A stretch of DNA of 6,019 bases from Candidatus Benthicola azotiphorus (lineage in GTDB: Bacteria; Gemmatimonadota; Gemmatimonadetes; Palauibacterales; Palauibacteraceae), in contig CANPVW010000151.1 of assembly GCA_947581745.1 (NCBI GenBank), forward strand, positions 1-6,019, given 5' to 3'. Below the pieces are notes generated by a model. That model was not told the DNA's origin. It made no database searches and saw only the letters and a list, made by a program, of their open reading frames with translations. Of the stretch, positions 1 to 6,019 are shown one piece after another. The position numbers and the translations under genes were made by a program. Numbering within the stretch: position 1 is the stretch's first letter; each line of letters opens with the position of its first letter.

Positions 1-88
1 TGACGGCGCCATAGACGGCGGCGACCTTGAAGACTTTGCGCCGCTTCAGCTCGGCGAACAGCCGCTGATAACCCGGGGTCTCTGGCAT
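1..88 (-). CDS. N-terminus of a membrane-anchored TPR/cyclase-type protein (partial)
   Basis: Only the first 29 codons are in the window; the gene continues past the left edge. The reading frame from the ATG whose complement lies at 86-88 gives MPETPGYQRLF followed by AELKRRKVFKVAAVYGAV. The block [FR]-x-E-L-[KR]-R-R-[KN]-V-F-[KR]-V-A-x-x-Y is, from memory of these families, the N-terminal signature of long bacterial proteins. In them a short basic juxtamembrane stretch leads into one transmembrane helix, followed by a FlgO/TolB-like domain and TPR repeats, or alternatively preceded by a cyclase domain. Which C-terminal domains follow cannot be seen. The start is uncertain: the ATG has no clear Shine-Dalgarno sequence, and an in-frame GTG at 163 (minus strand) has GGAG seven bases upstream (171-174), which would add 25 residues with no obvious family character. 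The gene is divergent from the permease. The family assignment is fairly sure, the exact start is not. Confidence 0.7.
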   Translation of the reverse strand, partial: MPETPGYQRLFAELKRRKVFKVAAVYGAV

Positions 89-169
89 GGCGCCCAAGAT
101 CGGCACGCGACGGCCGGTGTGGCAAGCTTCGAAACTCGGGACGAGGTCGCGGCGTAGGGTCACAGGTAC

Positions 170-206
170 GCTCCGCCGGACGGTTGCCGAGCCGGCCGGG
201 CGGAGC
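170..206. repeat. 8-bp perfect inverted repeat between divergent genes
   Basis: GCTCCGCC at 170-177 is matched by its exact reverse complement GGCGGAGC at 199-206, with 21 bases between the arms. It lies in the 161-bp gap between the left-edge TPR-type gene and the permease, and 44 bases upstream of the permease start. It could be a binding site for a dimeric regulator of the divergent pair, or a hairpin in the permease leader RNA. In GC-rich DNA an 8-bp repeat of this composition can also occur by chance. I see no convincing -35/-10 pair in the same gap. Confidence 0.3.
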
Positions 207-236
207 TGACGGGTCCGACGAGAAGACAGGGACGAC

Positions 237-243
237 GAGGAGG
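237..243 (+). promoter_or_regulatory. Ribosome binding site that fixes the permease start
   Basis: GAGGAGG lies six bases before the ATG at 250, an ideal Shine-Dalgarno sequence and spacing. This favours ATG 250 over the upstream in-frame TTG at 184. The 22 residues between the two are rich in Gly, Arg, Ser and Thr, carry no family signature, and would precede the normal N-terminus of this permease family. Confidence 0.8.
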
Positions 244-249
244 CACCGC

Positions 250-2721
250 ATGTCAGGGATCATTCGGGAGGTCGGGAGAACCGCCAGGTCACTGGCCCGC
301 AGTCCGCTGTTCACGGTCATCACCGTGATTACGCTGGCCGTCGCGATTGGCGCCAACACGGCGATCTTCAGCGTCGTGAACGGGGTCCTGCTGCGGCCTC
401 TCTCGTATCCCGGTTCGGATCGCCTGGTCGTCGTCGGGCACACGGCGCCACTCGCCGGCTTTCCGGAGGTCCCGCAGGCCAATGGCACCTACGTGCTGTA
501 CCGGGACGAGGCCACGACCCTCGACGGCCTGACCATGTTCTGGGACGGTACCGTCAACCTCACCGGCACGGGGGAACCGGAACAACTTCAATCAGCGGCC
601 GTGACGCAGACCTTCTTCGACGTGTTCAGGACGCCTCCGGCACTCGGGCGCGGGTTCGTCGAGGAGGAGCTGCTGCCGGACGGGCAGCCCGTCGCGATCC
701 TCAGCTACGGCCTCTGGGAGCGCAAGTATGGCGGGGACCAGGCGATCCTGGGCCAGACGGTGACGATCGACGGTGAGAGCCGTCAGGTGATCGGCGTCAT
801 GCCCGCCGGGTTCGATCTCCCCTACGATCGCGACATTGAGATCTGGCTTCCGTTGATCATCGATCCGGAGGAGCTCACCACCGGCAATTACAGTTACGTC
901 GGCGTGGGACGCATGCAGGACGGCGTCACTCCCGAAGCCGTGTACGAGGACATTCATCGCCTGACGCTTCAGCTCCCGGAACGATATCCCGGGGATCTGA
1001 TCACACACGAGATGATCGAGCAGTCGGGTTGGGACGCCCGGGTCGTACCCCTGATCGATGACGTGACGGACGATGTGAATCGGGCGCTTTGGATCCTGCT
1101 GGGCACCGTGGGCGTCGTGCTGCTCATCGCCTGCGCCAACGTCGCCAACCTGTTCCTCGTGCGCGCGGAAGCCCGGCACAAGGAGACGGCGATCCGCAGC
1201 GCCCTAGGTGCGGAGCGCGGCGTGCTGGCCAGGGGATTCCTGCGAGAAAGCACCGTTCTGGCGTTCGTAGGGGGCGTGCTCGGCCTGCTGCTGGCGTTCG
1301 GCGGGCTCAAGCTCCTGGTGGCACTCGGTCCGGAGAGCATCCCGCGGCTCGACGCGATCCGGATCGACGCGCGGGTCCTTCTGTTCACGCTCGTGATCTC
1401 CGCCGCGGCCGGCATCCTGTTCGGCCTCGCGCCGCTGTTCCGCCACACGCGACCCGACATCGCCGGGGCCCTCAAGGAGGGGTTCCGCGGAACCACGTCC
1501 GGCCGCGGCCGGGTGCGCGCCCGCACCGTACTCGTGTTCGGCCAGGTGGCGCTCGCGTTTCTCCTGATGGTCGGATCCGGACTGCTCGTGAAGAGCTTCT
1601 GGCACCTGAAGAACGTCGACCCGGGGTTCGACGCGGAGAGCGTACTGACGCTGCGACTTTCGCTGCCGGACGCTCCGTACGATGACCAGGAGAAGTCCGT
1701 CGCGTTCTACCAGCAGCTCATTGACCGGGTGAACGAGATTCCCGGCGTGGAACGGGCCGCCGCGGTCAGCAAGCTGCCCCTCCGTCCGGAAGGCGAGAAC
1801 CACAGCGGAGTGCTGATCGAGGATCGGCCGGTCGAGCCGGGGTCGATGCCGCACGTGGCCCTGTCCATCGTGGTCGGGCCGGACTACTTCGAGACGATGG
1901 GCATACGACTGCTCGAGGGCCGCCTGATCGATCGCTCGGACATCACGGCAGGCACTGGCGCCGTCGTCGTGAACCGGGCCTTCGCCGAGCACTACTGGCC
2001 GGGCGAGAGCGCGATCGGAAAGCAGGTGTGGCGGGGCATCGCGCAGGACCAGGAGGAGGACGAAGACTTCGCGTGGCTCCCCGTCGTGGGCGTCGTGGAC
2101 GATGTTCGTAACCTCAGTCTCGACATGGAGATCCGACCGATCATCTACTACGCCATGTCAGGCCCGTCGAACAACTATCGAACGTCGATGAGCCTCGTCG
2201 TGAAGACGACCGCGGCGCCGACGACTCTGGCCCCCGCGATCCGGGACGTCGTGTGGTCGCTCGACCCCAACGTGCCGATCACGGGGATCGAGACGATGGA
2301 GCGCGTGCTGGCAGAGGCGACGTCACGAGCCGGCTTCACGATGCTGATGCTCGGGATCGCGGCCGCGGTGGCCCTGCTGCTCGGCGCCGTGGGCTTGTAC
2401 GGCGTGATCAGCTACGGCGTCACACAGCGCCGTCAGGAGATCGGCGTAAGGATGGCGCTCGGCGCTCCGGCAGGCCGGGTGCGGGGCATGGTGGTCCGTC
2501 AGGGAGCGATCGTGGCCGGCGGCGGACTGGCCGTCGGGCTGGTCGCCGCGCTCGGGCTCACCCGTCTCATGGAGGCGCTGCTGTTCGAGGTCTCGCCGAC
2601 GGACCCGCCGACGTTCGGACTCGTTGTGGCACTGCTGTTCGTGGTCTCGGTCATCGCGAGCTGGATCCCGGCTCGCCGGGCGGCGTCCGTGGATCCCGCG
2701 ATCGCTCTCAGGGCCGAGTAG
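250..2721 (+). CDS. ABC transporter permease, duplicated MacB/FtsX (ADOP) type
   Basis: Integral inner-membrane permease of 823 residues, built from two tandem MacB-like halves. Half one has a transmembrane helix at about 20-46 with the family hallmark GANTAIFSVVNGVLLRPL (34-51), a periplasmic MacB-type domain at about 55-275, and three helices at about 281-304, 334-359 and 376-398. Half two repeats the pattern: a helix at about 427-448, a periplasmic domain at about 450-690, and helices at about 697-720, 749-772 and 788-807. The cytoplasmic coupling motif occurs twice, as ETAIRSALGA (312-321) and EIGVRMALGA (730-739). Length and architecture fit the 'acidobacterial duplicated orphan permease' group. 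Such proteins are thought to work with a separate MacB/LolD-like ATPase, moving peptides, lipids or lipoproteins, or transmitting force across the envelope; the substrate is unknown. No ATPase gene is in the window. The start is chosen from the Shine-Dalgarno sequence at 237-243. The gene is intact with no frameshift and is probably monocistronic, ending in a convergent hairpin. Confidence 0.95.
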   Translation: MSGIIREVGRTARSLARSPLFTVITVITLAVAIGANTAIFSVVNGVLLRPLSYPGSDRLVVVGHTAPLAGFPEVPQANGTYVLYRDEATTLDGLTMFWDGTVNLTGTGEPEQLQSAAVTQTFFDVFRTPPALGRGFVEEELLPDGQPVAILSYGLWERKYGGDQAILGQTVTIDGESRQVIGVMPAGFDLPYDRDIEIWLPLIIDPEELTTGNYSYVGVGRMQDGVTPEAVYEDIHRLTLQLPERYPGDLITHEMIEQSGWDARVVPLIDDVTDDVNRALWILLGTVGVVLLIACANVANLFLVRAEARHKETAIRSALGAERGVLARGFLRESTVLAFVGGVLGLLLAFGGLKLLVALGPESIPRLDAIRIDARVLLFTLVISAAAGILFGLAPLFRHTRPDIAGALKEGFRGTTSGRGRVRARTVLVFGQVALAFLLMVGSGLLVKSFWHLKNVDPGFDAESVLTLRLSLPDAPYDDQEKSVAFYQQLIDRVNEIPGVERAAAVSKLPLRPEGENHSGVLIEDRPVEPGSMPHVALSIVVGPDYFETMGIRLLEGRLIDRSDITAGTGAVVVNRAFAEHYWPGESAIGKQVWRGIAQDQEEDEDFAWLPVVGVVDDVRNLSLDMEIRPIIYYAMSGPSNNYRTSMSLVVKTTAAPTTLAPAIRDVVWSLDPNVPITGIETMERVLAEATSRAGFTMLMLGIAAAVALLLGAVGLYGVISYGVTQRRQEIGVRMALGAPAGRVRGMVVRQGAIVAGGGLAVGLVAALGLTRLMEALLFEVSPTDPPTFGLVVALLFVVSVIASWIPARRAASVDPAIALRAE

Positions 2722-2737
2722 CCGCGCTCGAACGAAT

Positions 2738-2781
2738 CCCCGGGGCGCGCCCGATCGGCGGGCGCGTCTCCGCCCCCGGGG
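2738..2781. terminator. GC-rich hairpin in the convergent gap, likely bidirectional terminator
   Basis: CGCGCCCG at 2746-2753 and CGGGCGCG at 2759-2766 form a perfect 8-bp stem around the 5-base loop ATCGG. The stem can extend outward to 2742 and 2770 using two G-U pairs on the plus-strand RNA. Outside this, CCCCGGGG occurs at both 2738-2745 and 2774-2781 and could pair instead, with a 7-base bulge. The structure fills almost all of the 67-bp gap between the permease stop and the stop codon of the GPP34 gene. No T-tract follows on either strand, so it is not a textbook intrinsic terminator, but its position and stability suggest it ends or protects both transcripts. Confidence 0.55.
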
Positions 2782-2788
2782 TACTTCC

Positions 2789-3517
2789 TCAGCCGCCGAT
2801 CACGGCGGCGCCGGAGGCCGCCGTCGCCGCGGTGGTCGCCGCGATCACTGCCGCCTGAGCAGCCTGGATGGCGGCCTTCGTAGCCTCCCCGACGATGTCT
2901 CCTTCGGCGATCTCCTCGATCCTCTGCTTGCGACGCTTCACGAGGTCCTTGCCCAGCACCGGCTTCAACAGTCCGGTTCCGTTGGCGAGGGCGACCAGGA
3001 CGGCCGTTCTGGCATCGAGGTCCATCGAGTCTCCCTGCACCGCGTCGCGCAGCCGCTCGACCACCTTCTTCTCCGGTGTACCGTCCAGGGTCGGATAGGC
3101 GGTACGGCGGAACAGCACGAGGATCCGGTCCTCACGCTCGCGGAGGATGCCCTTGCGGCACAATCCGACCGCGATGCGCCGCTTCAGGTCCTTGAGCTGG
3201 GCGAACCGCGTCACCCAGTCCTCGGGAGAACGGGGCTTCTTCGAGGTGGACACCCGGTGCAGGCATTCGTCCAGCACGGGGTCGGCGAACGGCTTCGAAT
3301 CGTCGATCGCCACCAGGTAGGAGGGCTTCTTCCCCGGCTTCAGGGGCTTCCTGCGAGGCTTCTCCTCGAGGACGAGGCGTCCCTCGAGCAGCAGCTCCGC
3401 CAGCAGCGCGCCTCCGAGGGCGAATCCGTACTGCGAGGAGTTTGGCGTTCCCCTGTCGTCCTTGAGGGCTAGCAGGAGCGCCTCTTCGTGCAACCTGAGG
3501 TCAGGCCGGTCGTTCAT
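2789..3517 (-). CDS. GPP34 (GOLPH3-like) family protein
   Basis: Predicted cytoplasmic, membrane-peripheral protein of 242 residues in the GPP34/GOLPH3 superfamily, whose eukaryotic members bind phosphatidylinositol 4-phosphate at the Golgi. Domain landmarks in order: LHEEALLLALKDDRG (9-23), GGALLAELLLEGRLVLE (35-51), a basic proline-rich segment (53-64), FADPVLDECLHRV (77-89), W101 leading into AQLKDLKRRIAVGLCRKGIL (106-125), LFRRTAYPTLDGTPEKKVV (135-153), then ARTAVLVALANGTGLL (169-184). Aligned from memory to human GOLPH3, the lipid-pocket Trp and first Arg are replaced (around N26 and G35), while a basic cluster (K109, K112, R113, R114) is kept, so a different or looser anionic lipid ligand is likely. 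The tail (about 214-242) is almost all Ala, Thr, Ile, Val and Gly. Bacterial function is not established. The second of two close ATGs is chosen because GGAG lies six bases before it. The gene may be co-transcribed with the barrel gene 68 bases upstream. Confidence 0.88.
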   Translation of the reverse strand: MNDRPDLRLHEEALLLALKDDRGTPNSSQYGFALGGALLAELLLEGRLVLEEKPRRKPLKPGKKPSYLVAIDDSKPFADPVLDECLHRVSTSKKPRSPEDWVTRFAQLKDLKRRIAVGLCRKGILREREDRILVLFRRTAYPTLDGTPEKKVVERLRDAVQGDSMDLDARTAVLVALANGTGLLKPVLGKDLVKRRKQRIEEIAEGDIVGEATKAAIQAAQAAVIAATTAATAASGAAVIGG

Positions 3518-3523
3518 GATCAT

Positions 3524-3527
3524 CTCC
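3524..3527 (-). promoter_or_regulatory. Ribosome binding site deciding the GPP34 start
   Basis: On the minus strand GGAG directly abuts an in-frame ATG at 3523 and sits six bases before a second ATG at 3517. Only the second has workable spacing, so translation most likely starts at 3517 (protein beginning MNDRPDL). The 68-bp gap upstream (3518-3585) shows no convincing promoter or terminator hairpin. Confidence 0.6.
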
Positions 3528-3585
3528 GGGTCCGGTGATTCGCTGCTCCAGGGTACACTCGAGGGGCACCGATATTCAGCCGGGG

Positions 3586-4308
3586 CTACCAGTTGACGCG
3601 TATTCCGAGGGCCACCGTGTTCGATCCTGACTCGACCGCGTCGTTGAACACCCCGAACATGCCGCTGCGGTGATCGATCCTGCTCACGAGCTGCACGCGA
3701 GGCTGAGACGGCAGGGCGAACGTCGCCTCGAGCATCAGGTAGTTCAGGAGGTTGTTGGTGCCGCCCCGCTCCGTGGTGAGGATCTCGACCTCCGGGATCG
3801 CGCCGACGATGGACAGGCCCTCGCCGATCGCGAGTGAAGTCGCGACCACGTGGTTCCACGGCAGGCGCCGCCAGCGAAGCGCGAAGTAGGCGCTGAACTC
3901 CGGAATCCAGTCGCGTGACTCCTGGGCGCGAGCGCTGAGCTTCCCGGCCACCTGAAAGCGGGCCGCGAGGTGTCGATCGAAGAAACCGCCGAACCCTGTT
4001 TCCGGCGAGATCGTGTAGGCGACGTCGAGCGCGTATACGTCCTCCCCGGCGTAGTCGAAGATGAAGCGGACCGTGCGGCCGAGCGTCTGGTAGTTGGACC
4101 AGCCCTTGGACGCCATGATCGACCAGGCGGTCGCGTCGAGCCGGTCGTTGGGGTTTGCGCGCGCGGCCGGGTCGAGCCCGGATTCCTGGGCTGGAGACAC
4201 GGGTGGGAAGAGCGCCGCGTATGCGGCACACACGAACAGGAGTCGAATCGCGGGAGGTGGCCTCCCGGGACCGCGGCTGCCGCCCCGGGCGGTCTGGAGC
4301 CTCGTCAT
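3586..4308 (-). CDS. Predicted outer-membrane beta-barrel protein, possibly PagL-like lipid A deacylase
   Basis: Secreted protein of 240 residues. A basic N-region (about 1-22) and hydrophobic stretch IRLLFVCAAYAALFPPV (21-37) end in a likely signal peptidase site after SPA (38-40). The mature part alternates short amphipathic strands, for example RTVRFIFDYA (78-87), YALDVAYTI (92-100) and PEFSAYFALRWR (136-147), and ends ALGIRVNW with a C-terminal Trp; both suit an outer-membrane barrel. Further landmarks are LPWN (149-152), AIGEGLS (160-166), NNLLNYLMLEATFALP (185-200), RIDHRSGMFGVF (210-221) and GSN (228-230). I recall this combination from an uncharacterised proteobacterial barrel family. 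H213-R-S215 with E226 thirteen residues after the His recalls the His-Ser-Glu triad near the C-terminus of the lipid A 3-O-deacylase PagL, but that function is inferred. The ATG at 4308 is chosen because it places the signal peptide at the N-terminus; its Shine-Dalgarno sequence is weak. The gene follows the TPR gene by 67 bases. Confidence 0.75.
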   Translation of the reverse strand: MTRLQTARGGSRGPGRPPPAIRLLFVCAAYAALFPPVSPAQESGLDPAARANPNDRLDATAWSIMASKGWSNYQTLGRTVRFIFDYAGEDVYALDVAYTISPETGFGGFFDRHLAARFQVAGKLSARAQESRDWIPEFSAYFALRWRRLPWNHVVATSLAIGEGLSIVGAIPEVEILTTERGGTNNLLNYLMLEATFALPSQPRVQLVSRIDHRSGMFGVFNDAVESGSNTVALGIRVNW

Positions 4309-4345
4309 CGCTGCAATGTACTGCGGAATCTCGAATTGCGCGCCA

Positions 4346-4361
4346 GGGCCTCGAAAGACCC
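4346..4361 (-). terminator. Small hairpin just after the TPR gene stop
   Basis: Read on the minus strand, GGGTCT and AGGCCC form a 6-bp stem (one G-U pair) around a TTCG tetraloop, starting 14 bases after the stop codon of the TPR gene. UUCG loops are unusually stable. There is no T-tract after it, so it may be a weak terminator, an RNA-stability element between co-transcribed genes, or chance. Confidence 0.3.
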
Positions 4362-4375
4362 GCGGAATACCCGGC

Positions 4376-6019
4376 TCAGCCCCTCTCCCGGACGATCTCC
4401 TCCAGCCGCCGTCGCGCGGCCTCCACCCGGGGCTGCAGGTCCGGGTCGGCATCGTTCCACAGATCGACGAAGCGGCCGTAGTATCCGGCGGCGCGATCCA
4501 GATCGCCCTTCTCGTCGTACCGCTCGGCCAGCCGGATCAGGGTGACGGGATATTCGCGGGCCTGGCGCCGGATCTCCAGCAGGTCGCCGAAGTCGAGCGC
4601 CATCTCGTAGCGCGCTACGGCCGAATCGGCCATGCCGGCGCGGTCATACGCCCTCGCGAGATCCCAGCTCACGATCCGCGCGCCGAACTCCGGGTAGAAC
4701 GAGTCGTAGTCCGCTTCAGCCTGCCGGAGCGCGTCGACGGCATCAGAGAAGCGTCCTTCTCCGAAGGCGAGCACCCCCTCGAACCAGCCATCCTCGCCGG
4801 CGCGCAGCGGAGCGGGCTGGGAGGAGTAACGATTGCTGGCGCGCCGGTCCGCGGCCATCCATGCCCGGGCCTCGTCCGGTCGGCCGGCGGAGGCATAGAA
4901 GAAGGCCCGATCGAGGCTGCCGTCGATCGTGTCGATCGCTCCGGCTCGCGCCAACGCAGCGTCCAGTATCCGCGCCGCCGCGACCCGCTGTTGCCGTACT
5001 TCGAGTTCCACCCATGCCTGCCAGGCCGCCTCCAGCAGCGGATCCTCGGATTGCCGGGAGTCCTGCCACCGCCGCTGCGCCTGGATGAGCCTCCCGTGGG
5101 CAAGATCGATCGCTGTCTGGTTCTGGAGCGCCCAGCGGCGACCCGTGGTGCTGCCGCTCCGCATCAGCGAGTCGACTTCCACCTGGGCGGAATCGTACTT
5201 CCACTCGGCCGCGAGCATCGATGATCGCACGCGGTGCACCCAGGGCTGCCCCGGGACGTTCTCTTCCAGCAGGTCGATCACGGCGTGCGCGGAGTCTCGT
5301 GCACCGAGCCAGTGGAGCCCGCCGGCGAGGTTGATGTAGGCGTTCGGGGAGTACGGGTCGAGCTGTGTCGCCCGCCCCAGCAGCTGCATCGCCCCATCCA
5401 TGTTCCCCTGGTCGTAGTAGAGGAGCGCCAGGTTGTTCAGGGCCCACGTATCGTTCGGATACTGGTCGAGCAGACTGCGATAGGCGGTGATTCCCGCATC
5501 AGTGTCGTTGGTGACCTGGGAATGGTAGGTCCCGGTGGTGAGGTACCGCTCCCGGTCGGTCAGCATGTCTCGAAGCTCGTAGGCGCGAGTCGCCGCCGCG
5601 CGGGCTTCGGCGTCGTCTCCAAGTGAGTTGTGAACCACGGACAGCTTGCGCCACGCCATGGCGAACGTGGAGTCGATTCCGATCGCCTCTTCCAGCAGGG
5701 CCTCGCCGAGGTCCTGGTCGCCCGTGTCGATCGCCGTCAGAGCCTGCGTGTACTTGCGGAGAGCCTCGAGCGACGTGGTGGTGGCCCTCTCGAGCGGCGC
5801 GCTCGCCCGGATCGAGCCGAGCGACTCCCCCATGCGCTCCCGCATGCGGCGGGACAGCCGGTCGATGGTCTCGAGGACCTTCGTGGAGTCGGGCGCCGAC
5901 TCGCGGAGGTTGATCAGGTCCTGGCCGGACTCTGCCGCAACGAGGCGGGCGGTGAGCACGTACCCGCCGCCAAGGTCCGCCACGTCCCCGGCGACTACCG
6001 CCTTGATCCCCTCACGCAC
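4376..6019 (-). CDS. Large TPR-repeat protein, C-terminal 547 residues (5' end outside window)
   Basis: The frame is open to the right edge, where it begins with GTG as an ordinary Val codon inside the protein, so the true N-terminus is not visible. Visible residues 1-40 (REGIKAVVAGDVADLGGGY, then VLTARLVAAESGQDL) look like the end of a FlgO/TolB-like alpha/beta domain. LSRRMRERMGESLGSIR (55-71) and TTTSLEALRKYTQAL (80-94) form the linker usual in this family. TPR helices follow: about 103-149, a clear repeat at 190-222 (ALNNLALLYYDQGN, ending LDP), 225-259, and degenerate repeats at 370-390, 411-437, 451-475 and 493-521. The protein ends in a charged helix. In related proteins the missing N-terminal part often holds a Ser/Thr kinase domain or a DNA-binding domain plus one transmembrane helix; which applies here cannot be told. 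Its role is likely protein-protein interaction or signal sensing. It is first of the visible minus-strand trio. Confidence 0.9.
   Translation of the reverse strand: MREGIKAVVAGDVADLGGGYVLTARLVAAESGQDLINLRESAPDSTKVLETIDRLSRRMRERMGESLGSIRASAPLERATTTSLEALRKYTQALTAIDTGDQDLGEALLEEAIGIDSTFAMAWRKLSVVHNSLGDDAEARAAATRAYELRDMLTDRERYLTTGTYHSQVTNDTDAGITAYRSLLDQYPNDTWALNNLALLYYDQGNMDGAMQLLGRATQLDPYSPNAYINLAGGLHWLGARDSAHAVIDLLEENVPGQPWVHRVRSSMLAAEWKYDSAQVEVDSLMRSGSTTGRRWALQNQTAIDLAHGRLIQAQRRWQDSRQSEDPLLEAAWQAWVELEVRQQRVAAARILDAALARAGAIDTIDGSLDRAFFYASAGRPDEARAWMAADRRASNRYSSQPAPLRAGEDGWFEGVLAFGEGRFSDAVDALRQAEADYDSFYPEFGARIVSWDLARAYDRAGMADSAVARYEMALDFGDLLEIRRQAREYPVTLIRLAERYDEKGDLDRAAGYYGRFVDLWNDADPDLQPRVEAARRRLEEIVRERG

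Noticed and set aside
184..249. 22-residue N-terminal extension of the permease from a TTG start
   Set aside because: No Shine-Dalgarno sequence precedes the TTG, whereas GAGGAGG lies six bases before ATG 250 and the family N-terminus begins there.
89..249. Possible sigma-70 or sigma-54 promoters in the divergent gap
   Set aside because: Candidate boxes such as TTCGAA with TAGGGT are 21 bases apart and poor matches. Nothing stands out from background, so no promoter is called.
592..1992. Several overlapping minus-strand open frames opposite the permease
   Set aside because: The permease frame carries unmistakable MacB/FtsX signatures throughout, and the antisense translations are rich in His, Arg, Gln and Glu without any domain.
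2624..3472. 282-codon plus-strand open frame opposite the GPP34 gene
   Set aside because: It is antisense to a well-supported GPP34 domain, overlaps the permease end, and has no recognisable motif.
3518..4231. Long open minus-strand extension in the same frame upstream of the GPP34 gene (238 extra codons)
   Set aside because: It overlaps the barrel gene in another frame, is rich in Arg, Gly and Pro as expected of an out-of-frame reading of GC-rich DNA, and shows no family signature. The GPP34 fold begins exactly at the ATG with a Shine-Dalgarno sequence.
4309..4452. 48-residue N-terminal extension of the barrel protein, overlapping the TPR gene
   Set aside because: It would put the signal peptide about 70 residues inside the protein and overlap the end of the TPR coding region. 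The ATG at 4308 gives a normal signal peptide.
4094..5224. 376-codon plus-strand open frame opposite the TPR and barrel genes
   Set aside because: It is antisense to clearly recognisable TPR repeats and a signal-peptide-bearing protein. Its translation has no motif and reflects low stop-codon frequency at high GC.

Overview
The window is strongly GC-rich, densely coding bacterial DNA. It comes from a bacterium with an outer membrane, as shown by an MacB/FtsX-type duplicated permease and a small secreted beta-barrel protein. Duplicated orphan permeases next to long TPR proteins of the 'ELKRRKVF' and 'REGIKAVVAG' kinds are typical of Gemmatimonadota, Acidobacteriota and related environmental lineages. 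Gemmatimonadota is my best guess, from gene content and style only.

Layout, left to right. (1) Bases 1-88, minus strand: the first 29 codons of a membrane-anchored TPR/cyclase-type protein that runs off the left edge. (2) Bases 89-249: a divergent intergenic region with an 8-bp inverted repeat and a good ribosome binding site for the next gene. (3) Bases 250-2721, plus strand: a complete 823-residue ABC transporter permease of the duplicated MacB/FtsX (ADOP) type. (4) Bases 2722-2788: a convergent intergenic gap filled by a strong GC-rich hairpin that could stop transcription from both sides. (5) Bases 2789-3517, minus strand: a bacterial GPP34/GOLPH3-family protein of 242 residues with an alanine-rich tail. 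(6) Bases 3586-4308, minus strand: a 240-residue predicted outer-membrane beta-barrel protein with a signal peptide, a C-terminal aromatic residue and an H-x-S motif reminiscent of lipid A deacylases. (7) Bases 4376-6019, minus strand: the last 547 residues of a large TPR protein whose N-terminus lies beyond the right edge.

The three genes on the right are co-directional with gaps of 67-68 bases, so they may be co-transcribed in the order TPR protein, barrel protein, GPP34. The permease is transcribed alone towards them. I see no transposase, integrase, CRISPR array, tRNA or rRNA. No previously undescribed defence or mobile system is evident. The most interesting point is the pairing of a GOLPH3-like, potentially lipid-binding cytoplasmic protein with an outer-membrane barrel that may be a lipid-modifying enzyme.
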